Below, piece by piece: positions 33,428 to 41,330 of a stretch of 44,634 nt of DNA. Source of the DNA: Porphyromonadaceae bacterium UBA7087. Lineage in GTDB: Bacteria > Bacteroidota > Bacteroidia > Bacteroidales > Muribaculaceae. Where the stretch lies: positions 1 through 44,634 of the forward strand of contig DKYZ01000011.1 in NCBI GenBank assembly GCA_002493515.1. The letters run 5' to 3'. The notes beneath the pieces were generated by a model. That model was not told where the DNA came from. It did no database searches and saw nothing but the letters and a program-made list of their open reading frames with translations. The translations under genes and the position numbers were made by a program. Position 1 is the stretch's first letter, and every line of letters starts with the position of its first letter.

Positions 33428-33438
33428 CCCGGGGCGCG

Positions 33439-33582
33439 GACGTCCCCAATGCGGTTTAGCTAAGAGCTATTTAGTTGGTATAGCCATGTTGGTCGATTAG
33501 CGAGCGTGGGCGCCAGGCCCTCCGGGCCTGGCATAGATACTGATACGGCATTACGCCTTGACTAAACCGCATTGGGGACGTC
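33439..33582. repeat. Inverted-repeat element with an internal hairpin
   Basis: A perfect 21-bp inverted repeat (33439-33459 and 33562-33582, core CCCCAATGCGGTTTAG) encloses about 100 bp that contain no gene. In the middle is a strong hairpin CCAGGCCC-TCC-GGGCCTGG (about 33514-33532). It lies between the two CAGTAGAG blocks. It resembles a MITE or REP-like element or a structured RNA; no transposase is present. Confidence 0.8.
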
Positions 33583-33623
33583 TCCAGCCCCTGTTTTTTG
33601 TTAAAAATGCTGCTTTTTGAGGC

Positions 33624-33645
33624 CAGTAGAGACCCAGTAGAGATG
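33624..33645. promoter_or_regulatory. CAGTAGAG pair, right copy, next to the 33719 promoter
   Basis: Two CAGTAGAG octamers, 11 bp apart, end 6 bases before the TTG of the promoter at 33652. Direct repeats at one helical turn just upstream of -33 are typical activator sites. Confidence 0.6.
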
Positions 33646-33651
33646 GAAAAG

Positions 33652-33682
33652 TTGGCGGATGCCTGACAAGGCTGTAATTTTG
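33652..33682 (+). promoter_or_regulatory. Promoter of the T9SS-secreted protein gene
   Basis: TTG (33652-33654), 20 bases, TAATTTTG (33675-33682), with the ATG 37 bases further on. Confidence 0.75.
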
Positions 33683-33718
33683 CCACCGATTTATTAACCT
33701 TTTAACACAACAGACGAT

Positions 33719-36061
33719 ATGAAGAAAATTGTCAACAGAGTAGTCTGGCTGCTGATGCTCCTCGCAGCGTCGGCCACGGCCCAGGCACAACCAGCGAAGG
33801 GAAACGCTCCCTACGCACAAAAGGATAAGACCACCCTCGCAGAGTTCGACAAACTGCTCGGCAAGGATATGGTCATCGACCCGAGCACCATGAAGAACTT
33901 CCGTTTCTCCACCGACGACATCACGGATCCGCGTGAGCGCGAGATGCTCCGCGACCGGATGCGTGCCAACCGACCCGCCAAGCAGAACAAGGCACTCAAG
34001 GAGGGAGAACCGCTCTATACTGTGAAATGCGTTTTCAAGGGTGAGGATATGCCCTATTTCGCAATCTACAATCCTGATTTCTTTTTAGAGTCAAGAAAGG
34101 GTGTCTGGTTTGAGCAGGAGGAAACAGACACATATTATTTCCAGGTACCGGCAGGAACATATGATGTATTCACCCATTATTACAGTTATGTGGAGGATAT
34201 GAGCGGTTTTGCAAACATTGTCCATGAAGATATTGTAGTTGACGGTGATACAGAGGTGGAGTTCTCCGCTGAAGAGTTGACCGAAAAGGTCGTGATAAAG
34301 CCAATGCTCCGTGACGGAAGAGAAGCTGTTCTTCCTACCTATATTGAATTGGATGAAGAGCCATGGTATGAACTTGATTATACTAATGCCACAGCTGAAT
34401 TTTCATATTTGAATTATATTCTGTTTCGTGAAGACTGCGAATATATAGCCAGTGGATATGCAGAAGCTGATTGCTTGGTGCCGGGATGGAATGAGGAGAC
34501 GGTTTTCCTTAGCAATAAGCTCTCAGATAAATATCATTATGTCTTTGAGTATTTTCTATGTGATGACAAGGGTGAATTTCAGATTTCCACTACCGATATG
34601 GTTGGAAGTGAAAGTGGCGTTGTAGAAAGTTACAATAAGGATTATGTGAGATTTGATGTTCCCAAATTCAGCGAGACTCCATTGTATAACGAGTATGGAG
34701 TTGAAAAGTTTCATACTGCAGTCTCCGGTCTGATATGGTATGACGACATCCAAGTTGGTGGAGGAGGAATGTATTCGGAAAAAACGGAACCCGACGTTTA
34801 CTGGACTTGTCAACCGTTTGCCTATAACGTAAACGTAAAGTCTCCTATTGCAGTGACCAATGTTCAAGCTGAGAAAACAGTGACCTATGAGGAAGACGGT
34901 CATGAATTTTCGGAAGTACAAAGAGCTGAGATGATAGATATACCAGCATTATATAATGGATATCAATGGGAATACATCAACCAGAATCATTCGCAATATG
35001 GCAATTTTAGTTATCAACGTCCTGCGGACGGAGGTCCGATCGTTGAGTATCCCGGTGTCCCGGCCTATTGTTATTTCGCAGACGGAATAACACAACCCAT
35101 AGGAAACTCGTCTCCTATTCTATCTGTTATGAATCAGATAAATGTATTTCCGGATGCCACAATATTCCGGTTTGATCCCGATGCTTATATAGGCAGATAT
35201 GGGGAAGTCCGTAATTGTGACTGGTGGAAACGTCAGATTGAGGTGAAGCTTGACGGAAAGAAGGTATTCGACAATTCCGATGGCGGGAATCTTGATAGTT
35301 GGTGTATCGAAAATTCGACCGACGGTCACGAAAAGGGTGTAATCGAGGCTACGTTCATCGATACCAATGTGCTTGTTGACGAGACGATTACTGGTTATAA
35401 CCATACGACTATTACAGTTGATGAGCGTAACGAGGATCTCTGCACCCCGACCCCTCAGATGCTGATTTTCAAAAACACCGCTGGAGCCATTACCGACCGT
35501 TTCGATAAAGCAGAGGATGGTGTGATAGAGTTCTCAGCCGGTGATTTCAACTGGTTTGACAATGGTGATGTGTGGGGGTACACCTGCGACGAGGCCGACG
35601 TGAAGGTTGAGTACGCTCCCTATGGGGAGGATAGTTTCGAGCCGATTGAAGTAGAGGAGATTCCAGAGAACTACTATATGCCCGGTTTCGGGTATTTCTA
35701 CCGTGGGTCGCTCAGGGATGTGGCTCAGAAATCGTCAAACGGCTGGTTTGACGTCCGCTTCACCCTTACCGACAAGGCCGGCAACAGGATGGTGCAGCGC
35801 GTGTCGCCGGCGTTCAGGATTGAGGCCAATGTCGGAGTCGCCCCGGTGATTGCGGATGGGATGCGCATCAGTTGTGATGAAGGGCGCGTGAGAGTCAGCG
35901 GCGAGGGTGTCGCCCGTATGGAGCTTTACAGCACGGACGGAAGGCTGGTGGGGGTTGCCTCCGGCAACGAACTTAACGCCTCCGGGTATCGTGGCCTCGG
36001 CATCGTGAGGGTCACAGACACCAGGGGCGCGACAACAACCGCAAAGGTAATCGTAGGATAA
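33719..36061 (+). CDS. T9SS-secreted protein of unknown function
   Basis: A 780-residue secreted protein I do not recognise by function. A signal peptide (MKKIVNRVVWLLMLLAASATAQAQ) and a C-terminal type A sorting domain of the type IX system (last 75 residues: ARMELYSTDGRLVG, LGIVRVTDTRGATTTAKVIV) frame the chain. The part before the tail (about 600-705: DGVIEFSAGDFNWFDNGDVW, YYMPGFGYFYRGSL, FDVRFTLTDKAGNRMVQRVS) looks like the beta domains found before such tails in secreted proteases, but no protease core is visible. The middle (about 115-580) is acidic, Tyr/Asp-rich and AT-rich: 20 of 60 bases are G or C in 34381-34440, versus 39 of 60 in 35761-35820. This suggests domain exchange. It is divergent from the TPR regulator. 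Confidence 0.75.
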   Translation: MKKIVNRVVWLLMLLAASATAQAQPAKGNAPYAQKDKTTLAEFDKLLGKDMVIDPSTMKNFRFSTDDITDPREREMLRDRMRANRPAKQNKALKEGEPLYTVKCVFKGEDMPYFAIYNPDFFLESRKGVWFEQEETDTYYFQVPAGTYDVFTHYYSYVEDMSGFANIVHEDIVVDGDTEVEFSAEELTEKVVIKPMLRDGREAVLPTYIELDEEPWYELDYTNATAEFSYLNYILFREDCEYIASGYAEADCLVPGWNEETVFLSNKLSDKYHYVFEYFLCDDKGEFQISTTDMVGSESGVVESYNKDYVRFDVPKFSETPLYNEYGVEKFHTAVSGLIWYDDIQVGGGGMYSEKTEPDVYWTCQPFAYNVNVKSPIAVTNVQAEKTVTYEEDGHEFSEVQRAEMIDIPALYNGYQWEYINQNHSQYGNFSYQRPADGGPIVEYPGVPAYCYFADGITQPIGNSSPILSVMNQINVFPDATIFRFDPDAYIGRYGEVRNCDWWKRQIEVKLDGKKVFDNSDGGNLDSWCIENSTDGHEKGVIEATFIDTNVLVDETITGYNHTTITVDERNEDLCTPTPQMLIFKNTAGAITDRFDKAEDGVIEFSAGDFNWFDNGDVWGYTCDEADVKVEYAPYGEDSFEPIEVEEIPENYYMPGFGYFYRGSLRDVAQKSSNGWFDVRFTLTDKAGNRMVQRVSPAFRIEANVGVAPVIADGMRISCDEGRVRVSGEGVARMELYSTDGRLVGVASGNELNASGYRGLGIVRVTDTRGATTTAKVIVG

Positions 36062-36080
36062 GAGAGGATATGATTTTGAA

Positions 36081-36128
36081 AGCGGATGGGTGATTGCTGT
36101 CACAGCAATCATCCCATCCGCTCCTTTT
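36081..36128 (+). terminator. Terminator of the T9SS-secreted protein gene
   Basis: A nearly perfect stem of about 19 bp (36081-36100 with 36104-36122; arm AGCGGATGGGTGATTGCT) followed by CCTTTTTT. Confidence 0.9.
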
Positions 36129-36136
36129 TTGTAAAA

Positions 36137-36154
36137 ATATGTTTTATAACATAT
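36137..36154. promoter_or_regulatory. Perfect ATATGTT-N4-AACATAT palindrome upstream of C10 protease 1
   Basis: ATATGTT-TTAT-AACATAT ends 8 bases before the TTTG of the promoter. It is the same motif and the same position as before serpin 1. Confidence 0.7.
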
Positions 36155-36162
36155 AAAAAGAT

Positions 36163-36193
36163 TTTGAATTTATAATAAATCCTGTTAAATTTG
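36163..36193 (+). promoter_or_regulatory. Promoter of C10 protease 1
   Basis: TTTG (36163-36166), 19 bases, TAAATTTG (36186-36193), identical in form to the serpin 1 promoter. The leader is about 110 bases. Confidence 0.8.
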
Positions 36194-36310
36194 CGGTGGA
36201 ATAGGATTTGCCGTTATTCGAGGATAATCTGCCGGACTCCTGTCTGAGACATGATTTGCATAACGCAGGACTTGTGAATGATAGTATAAACCATTTAAAA
36301 CCAAAAATTT

Positions 36311-37768
36311 ATGAAACGAATTGTGTTGTTTCTATCCGGTATTCCGCTTCTCCTGGCGGGATGTCAGAGCGAGGAGTCAGAGAATGCCTTGCTTGAGAGT
36401 CAGCGGCGGACAGACGTGGCCGAGCTTGCCGGCGTTGGGCATGACATCGCGGTCAACATCCTTGCGTCGCGGTTCGGCGGTTACCGTTCCGGTCAGCGTC
36501 AGACACGGGCGATGGATGGATTCACTCTGACACCATATGTGGTGGAAGGAGACACCCTGCTGTATGTGGCACAATACGACGAGGGTTGGGAGATTTACTC
36601 AGCCTCGCATGCCGCCAACATGGTGCTTTTCTCCTCCGACGAGGGGGTGTTTGACATGGAAGACCCTTCCATGCCCGAACAGCTTAGATTCCTTATCAAG
36701 GAGAATGCGGCCGCTATTGGGGAGATACCGGATGACACTGATTACATCGATCCCTCATGGGGCGGAATCGCCTTGACCGCCGATGAGCTGTCGCAAGGCG
36801 ATATCACAGTGCGGGAAGATGACGGTGGCCGCAGGAAGATTCAGGAAGGCGATCTCCCTCCCGGACGATGGGTGCTTCTTGAGGTGGAGGAAACAGGCTC
36901 CGAGACCTACATATCACCCAAGTTGATAAAGACGAAGTGGGGGCAGAACGCCCCGTGGAACGCTTATGCGAAATGGGTGATAGACACGGAGGATAATGTT
37001 TTGAAACAATGTCTTGCAGGCTGTACTCCGGTGGCATTTTCACAATATATGTATTTTACACATTTTAAGGATGGAATTCCGGCAACGGCTCCTTCAAAAG
37101 CATATCCGCTTTCCTATATACATGGAAATATATATGATTATAGTTTTATAAACTTTGAATCAGAAGTTTGGGATAAAATGTTACAGCGGTATTATTATGG
37201 TAGGAGTGCTAACGAGGCAGCTTTGTTGATAGGAAATACCGGAAGAGAATTAAACAGCAGATATGGTCTTAAAAGAACGCAAACAGAAGTGTTACAAAGC
37301 GTTTTGCCTTATCTGAATAAGACATATGGTTTACAGTTCTCTTGTGAAATATTCTCTATCGAGACGCTGAAGGAATCAATTGATGTAAAGGGCTATCCCT
37401 TGCTGGCGGATATTTTTTCAAATAGGAAATCAGACGGTACGCTTAGTGAAAATACTGGCCACACATTGATAATCGACCAATATAAGGAGACCACTAATAC
37501 GTTCAGATATCTATATGCGTTGCAAAGGGATCCGCTTCCGCCTGGAGAAAAAGATAAATGGCTTGAGGATGAGGTGGATATGAATGGAAATATTATAAAT
37601 TATGCCTATACGAACGAAGTTACAAAGTCTTATTCCTATGATAATGTCTCAATGAATTGGGGATGGGATGGGTTATATGATGATGTTTTTTACTCACCGG
37701 TAGGCGGTTGGGATGCAGATGGTGTAAGTTATAATTTGACCCATTATATATATAATAGGAATGATTGA
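36311..37768 (+). CDS. C10 (streptopain-like) cysteine protease lipoprotein 1
   Basis: A 485-residue protease of peptidase family C10, related to SpeB and the Bfp proteases of Bacteroides. The lipobox LLAGC (Cys18) is followed by QSEESEN, an acidic surface-export pattern. Residues about 35-110 look like the Spi/propeptide domain that keeps such enzymes inactive. The catalytic core begins at TKWGQNAPWN. The nucleophile Cys238 lies in LAGCTPVAFSQ, His384 in NTGHTLIIDQY, and the structural Trp in MNWGWDGLYDDVFY. The active site therefore looks intact. The core is much more AT-rich than the propeptide half: 17 of 60 bases are G or C in 37141-37200, versus 36 of 60 in 36841-36900. Serpin 2 follows 57 bp later with no promoter between, so the two may be co-transcribed. 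Confidence 0.87.
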   Translation: MKRIVLFLSGIPLLLAGCQSEESENALLESQRRTDVAELAGVGHDIAVNILASRFGGYRSGQRQTRAMDGFTLTPYVVEGDTLLYVAQYDEGWEIYSASHAANMVLFSSDEGVFDMEDPSMPEQLRFLIKENAAAIGEIPDDTDYIDPSWGGIALTADELSQGDITVREDDGGRRKIQEGDLPPGRWVLLEVEETGSETYISPKLIKTKWGQNAPWNAYAKWVIDTEDNVLKQCLAGCTPVAFSQYMYFTHFKDGIPATAPSKAYPLSYIHGNIYDYSFINFESEVWDKMLQRYYYGRSANEAALLIGNTGRELNSRYGLKRTQTEVLQSVLPYLNKTYGLQFSCEIFSIETLKESIDVKGYPLLADIFSNRKSDGTLSENTGHTLIIDQYKETTNTFRYLYALQRDPLPPGEKDKWLEDEVDMNGNIINYAYTNEVTKSYSYDNVSMNWGWDGLYDDVFYSPVGGWDADGVSYNLTHYIYNRND

Positions 37769-37825
37769 ATGGACAGGCATTTAATGTAAATATGATTTAT
37801 TAAAATTTAATATAATAAGAAGGAT

Positions 37826-39082
37826 ATGAAACGAACAATAAAAATCGGTTTTATAGCTCTCTTGATGCTATCAATGTTTATGGGATGTCAGTCTGACAGC
37901 CCGGAAGATTCGCCGAAAGTCACTGTGTCAAGAATGGCGATAGAGTTGGATAGCAAGACAAGAGCGACGGCTTATGATCTTGTAGACTATTACCGTCGTT
38001 TCACCATTGATATGGTTGAATACGTGGATAATAAGGAAGATATTAAGGATAAGAATGTCGTTGTGTCGCCATTGTCAGCGGCTATGGTTCTCGCCATAGC
38101 GGCAAATGGAGTGGATGAGACGTCGCAGCATAATTATATGGAATATCTTGGTGTCAATGATATCGAGTGTCTTAACAGTTATAGTCGTATCCTACTTGAC
38201 AGACTACCTGAATCAGACAACACTTCCTTATTCCGTATGGAGAATTCAATTTGGGTAAACAAGGACAGTAATCTGAAATTGTCTGAGAGATATGCCTCAG
38301 AGATGTCTTCTGATTACAGTTGCGATATCTTTTATCAGGATTTCAGTGATGTCAATGCGTCGGTAGATGCTCTCAACAAGTGGTGTGCTGCAAATACGGG
38401 AAGCCGAATATCGAATCATTTCGAGAATCTTGATCCGAACGTTCTTGCCGTTATTTTAAATGCGGTATGTTTCAAGGGTAGATGGGTCGACAATCTGTTC
38501 AATAAGTCAGATACCAAAGAGGATATATTTCACGGTCTAAAAGGAGATGGTAAGGCTTATATGATGGAGTCTGGGTTTAATGAGTCTCTATATTCAGAAT
38601 ATGATGGTTTTGAATTTTTTAGCCTCAAATTTGGTAACGGAGCTTTCAGTTTGGACATAATACTTCCTCCAGCGGCTGAAACTTCCGCGAGATTGGATCT
38701 TGCCAAGATAAAGCAACTGCTCGGCTCTTCATATGAAACTTCCGTAAAAGTCTATATGCCAAGATTCAATATTAGTGGTAATGGTGATATATCCGGGATG
38801 TTGGAATCAATAGGAAGAGGAGGTCTCAATGTTGCAAAGCTGATAATGTTTACATCATTACGAGATGGAGTCATATCATATAGACAGTCAGCATCTTTTT
38901 CTGTGGATGAGTCGGGAGCGGTGGCTGCCTCTGTCACATCCGGAACTATCATGTCAGGAGCAGCCGTATCGAATGGCCATAAACAAAAGGTGGTAGTAAA
39001 GGTTGACCGTCCGTTCTACTTCTTCATCAGCGAGTTCAGTACCCGCGCGTGTATCCTTTCGGGTCGTGTGGCAGATATTTAG
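37826..39082 (+). CDS. Surface serpin lipoprotein (serpin 2)
   Basis: A 418-residue paralogue of serpin 1, similar along its whole length. The lipobox MFMGC is followed by QSDSPED, an acid-containing start suggesting surface display. The core shows NVVVSPLSAAMVLAIAANGV, NSIWVNK, LNAVCFKGRW, YMPRFNISGNGDISGML and RPFYFFISEFSTRACILSGRV. The hinge reads DESGAVAASVTSG, consistent with inhibition. Its reactive loop (TIMSGAAVSNGHKQKV) differs wholly from serpin 1, implying another target. It lies directly after C10 protease 1 and before C10 protease 2. The gene is AT-rich except for its last 80 bases, which are GC-rich and nearly identical to serpin 1. Confidence 0.92.
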   Translation: MKRTIKIGFIALLMLSMFMGCQSDSPEDSPKVTVSRMAIELDSKTRATAYDLVDYYRRFTIDMVEYVDNKEDIKDKNVVVSPLSAAMVLAIAANGVDETSQHNYMEYLGVNDIECLNSYSRILLDRLPESDNTSLFRMENSIWVNKDSNLKLSERYASEMSSDYSCDIFYQDFSDVNASVDALNKWCAANTGSRISNHFENLDPNVLAVILNAVCFKGRWVDNLFNKSDTKEDIFHGLKGDGKAYMMESGFNESLYSEYDGFEFFSLKFGNGAFSLDIILPPAAETSARLDLAKIKQLLGSSYETSVKVYMPRFNISGNGDISGMLESIGRGGLNVAKLIMFTSLRDGVISYRQSASFSVDESGAVAASVTSGTIMSGAAVSNGHKQKVVVKVDRPFYFFISEFSTRACILSGRVADI

Positions 39083-39090
39083 TTTGTGAC

Positions 39091-39106
39091 TGTAAAAAGT
39101 TTTACA
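39091..39106. promoter_or_regulatory. TGTAAAA-AG-TTTTACA palindrome upstream of C10 protease 2
   Basis: A 7-bp perfect inverted repeat ending 5 bases before the TTG of the promoter at 39112. The position is like that of the ATATGTT palindromes but the sequence is different. It follows the serpin 2 stop by 9 bases, so it might instead be a weak terminator. Confidence 0.5.
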
Positions 39107-39111
39107 AAATA

Positions 39112-39142
39112 TTGGAAATGTCGTTGTAAGTTGTTAATTTTG
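39112..39142 (+). promoter_or_regulatory. Promoter of C10 protease 2
   Basis: TTG (39112-39114), 20 bases, TAATTTTG (39135-39142), with a leader of about 78 bases. Confidence 0.7.
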
Positions 39143-39226
39143 CATTAATAAAGGACAGATGCCGGAGGTTATATGGGATTCCACCTCCCTGATGTCAAAA
39201 AACAACGGAGTCCCGTTTAGCGTTTT

Positions 39227-40408
39227 ATGAATAGGAAATTGATTCCAATCATGGCAATGTTCATCGCCTTGGCCGGATGCACTCAGGAGGAGTCTGGGTT
39301 GCAGACTCCGGAAAAAGGAGATGGTCTGGGTCGCGTCAAGTCGTTGGTGTCGAGGTTTATGTCAACCACAAGAGCTGGCGAGGCAGATGCGTGGAGCCTG
39401 GAGATTGTAAGCGTCTCGACCCGGTTTTACGACGATGCCGGGTCGGAGGTGAAAACCGGGATCAGCACAAGAGGTATGGATTCTGCCGATGTCTTCCCGT
39501 TGTCTACAGTTGTGTTCAACAGCGGTGACGAGACAGGTTACTGTTTGTTGTCGGATGATTCCCGCCTGGACGAGGTATATTTCTTCACCATGGCAGGAAG
39601 TGTCTCGGACACGGCATATAACGCGCCGTTGAGAGACTATATAAATGCAGTGCCGAAAATCGCGGCGTCAGAGCTGTCCGGCGTTACGGTGAATGGAGAT
39701 TACCAGGAGGCCAGGAGCGTAGGGCCAATAGTGAAATATAAGTGGGGTCAGGGCTATCCGTTCAATCTCGTGGCCCCGATGTGTACAGGACCGGATTGTA
39801 GAAACAACGAATTCCAATCCCACCAGCCAGTCGGGTGCGGGCCTCTCGCTCTTGCAGAGTTCTTTGCAACGACAAGGAATCTGGGTCAATATTCAGATAT
39901 TGATTTCGACAAATTGCCACTGACTAATGAGGATGTGGAGAGCGGACAGATTGACAACATTATGAGATTCATGAATCAGATGACAAATGCGTGTGGCGTT
40001 TCGTTTGGATGTTCTTGCAATGGAGGACATGGGTCTGGCATTTCTAGGGATGGTTTTTATAAAATGTATCAATTCCTTATAGGATTGCGATATCCGACAG
40101 ACTATTGTCCGAGTCAGAATCTGGATGCTAACAAGCTTTACAAGGAGCTGAAAATAGGGGCCCCGCACCTCGTGGGAGGTATTGATAAGAATGACGGGCA
40201 ATATGGACATGTATGGTTGATTGACGGATTGAAGGACATTGTCAAAGGATGCCTTTACCATTGTGTTTGGGGTTGGAACGGTCGCAGCGACGGCTGGGTG
40301 AAAGGAAATTATTATAGCCCGACCGGGACAGGATATGAATTTTCCAAAGAACAATACCATATTTATATAACAGACCCGATTTTGGGATACATAAATACGA
40401 ACAAGTAA
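39227..40408 (+). CDS. C10 (streptopain-like) cysteine protease lipoprotein 2
   Basis: A 393-residue family C10 protease. The lipobox ALAGC (Cys18) precedes TQEESG, again acid-rich. Residues about 35-150 form a propeptide-like beta domain (VVFNSGDETGYCLLSDDSRLDEVYFF, broken at its turns). The core shows YKWGQGYPFN, the nucleophile Cys204 in PVGCGPLALAEFF, His328 in YGHVWLIDGL, and CVWGWNGRSDGWV with the Trp loop. All catalytic positions are present. The core is clearly different from C10 protease 1, so the two are not recent copies. It is followed after 27 bp by a small secreted protein gene, probably in the same transcript. Confidence 0.87.
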   Translation: MNRKLIPIMAMFIALAGCTQEESGLQTPEKGDGLGRVKSLVSRFMSTTRAGEADAWSLEIVSVSTRFYDDAGSEVKTGISTRGMDSADVFPLSTVVFNSGDETGYCLLSDDSRLDEVYFFTMAGSVSDTAYNAPLRDYINAVPKIAASELSGVTVNGDYQEARSVGPIVKYKWGQGYPFNLVAPMCTGPDCRNNEFQSHQPVGCGPLALAEFFATTRNLGQYSDIDFDKLPLTNEDVESGQIDNIMRFMNQMTNACGVSFGCSCNGGHGSGISRDGFYKMYQFLIGLRYPTDYCPSQNLDANKLYKELKIGAPHLVGGIDKNDGQYGHVWLIDGLKDIVKGCLYHCVWGWNGRSDGWVKGNYYSPTGTGYEFSKEQYHIYITDPILGYINTNK

Positions 40409-40435
40409 AAATACTGACAACAAAAACAAATAGAG

Positions 40436-41251
40436 ATGAAAAAGTTTAAATTAATAGTGATTCTCATTCTCGGGTTGATAGGTATGGAAGCGAGTGCCGA
40501 GTCTATGCTGGATGGAATCACTTGGCAGTATGACAATAAGATATGGGATGATGCCCATGGTATATCGTATGACGAGCTGGTGTCTACCACCATCCTGAAA
40601 GCGGAGGGGGATACAATAGTGGGAGGTGAGACCTATAAAAAGATTTATGAGAGGACATACCGTCACAGTCCCCGTATTTTGCTTAAAAATGGTAATCGTC
40701 CGAGCCTGTTCACCCTTGTCAGGGAGGATGACGGGAAAATATATTTTATAGAAAACGAAGGGGACACGGAAGGAAAGCTGATTTTCGACTTCAACCTTGA
40801 GGAAGGGGAGGAGGTAGAGGCCTGGACATTCCGTTCGCTTGACGAGACATTGCCCTCAGATAAATATAGAATGGTAGGTTTGGAGAAAACTACGTTTTTA
40901 TCCTCCGGAATAACATATCCGGCCATCCGGGTCGCAAAGTATGATATTCCTTCCGGAATGTTTGTCTATGATGAATATTGGGTTTACGGAATAGGAAAAC
41001 CGATAGGCTGTATGTTTGGCTGGGATTTCAGTTTTGGCGGCTCCACCCCTGCAAAGACCATTTATTCGGCGGATGGCGAGATAATCTATTTCACTGAAGA
41101 CGTCATCAATGATGAGAGATTCAACGGCACGGGTGTGGAAGGTGTCAATGTCGCGGATACTCAGGAAGAAACTTATGGAGTCAACGGTTTGCGGTTAAGG
41201 GAAAATTCAAAAGGAATCCATGTGAGCCGGGGAAAGAAGATTATGAATTAA
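40436..41251 (+). CDS. Small secreted protein with a T9SS-tail-like C-terminus
   Basis: A 271-residue protein with a signal peptide (MKKFKLIVILILGLIGMEASA). It is not recognised by function. The body is beta-rich, with an opening typical of a Bacteroidales family (ITWQYDNKIWDD, DTIVGGETYKKIYER, LVREDDGKIYFIE). The last 25 residues (YGVNGLRLRENSKGIHVSRGKK) resemble the final strands of the type A sorting domain, but the first half of that domain is missing, so secretion through T9SS is uncertain. It sits 27 bp after C10 protease 2 and could be its partner or cargo; nothing in the sequence shows which. Confidence 0.65.
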   Translation: MKKFKLIVILILGLIGMEASAESMLDGITWQYDNKIWDDAHGISYDELVSTTILKAEGDTIVGGETYKKIYERTYRHSPRILLKNGNRPSLFTLVREDDGKIYFIENEGDTEGKLIFDFNLEEGEEVEAWTFRSLDETLPSDKYRMVGLEKTTFLSSGITYPAIRVAKYDIPSGMFVYDEYWVYGIGKPIGCMFGWDFSFGGSTPAKTIYSADGEIIYFTEDVINDERFNGTGVEGVNVADTQEETYGVNGLRLRENSKGIHVSRGKKIMN

Positions 41252-41286
41252 GTGACTGACGAAATTTTAAGAAACGCGCTCTAAAG

Positions 41287-41318
41287 GTCGGCCCCGGACG
41301 TATGAATCCGAGGCCGGC
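41287..41318. terminator. Bidirectional terminator between 40436 gene and ribE
   Basis: GTCGGCCCCGG (from 41288) pairs with CCGAGGCCGGC (to 41318) with one mismatch and one G-U pair, around a 9-base loop. The + strand continues TGTTTTGC. Confidence 0.75.
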
Positions 41319-41330
41319 TGTTTTGCTTGG

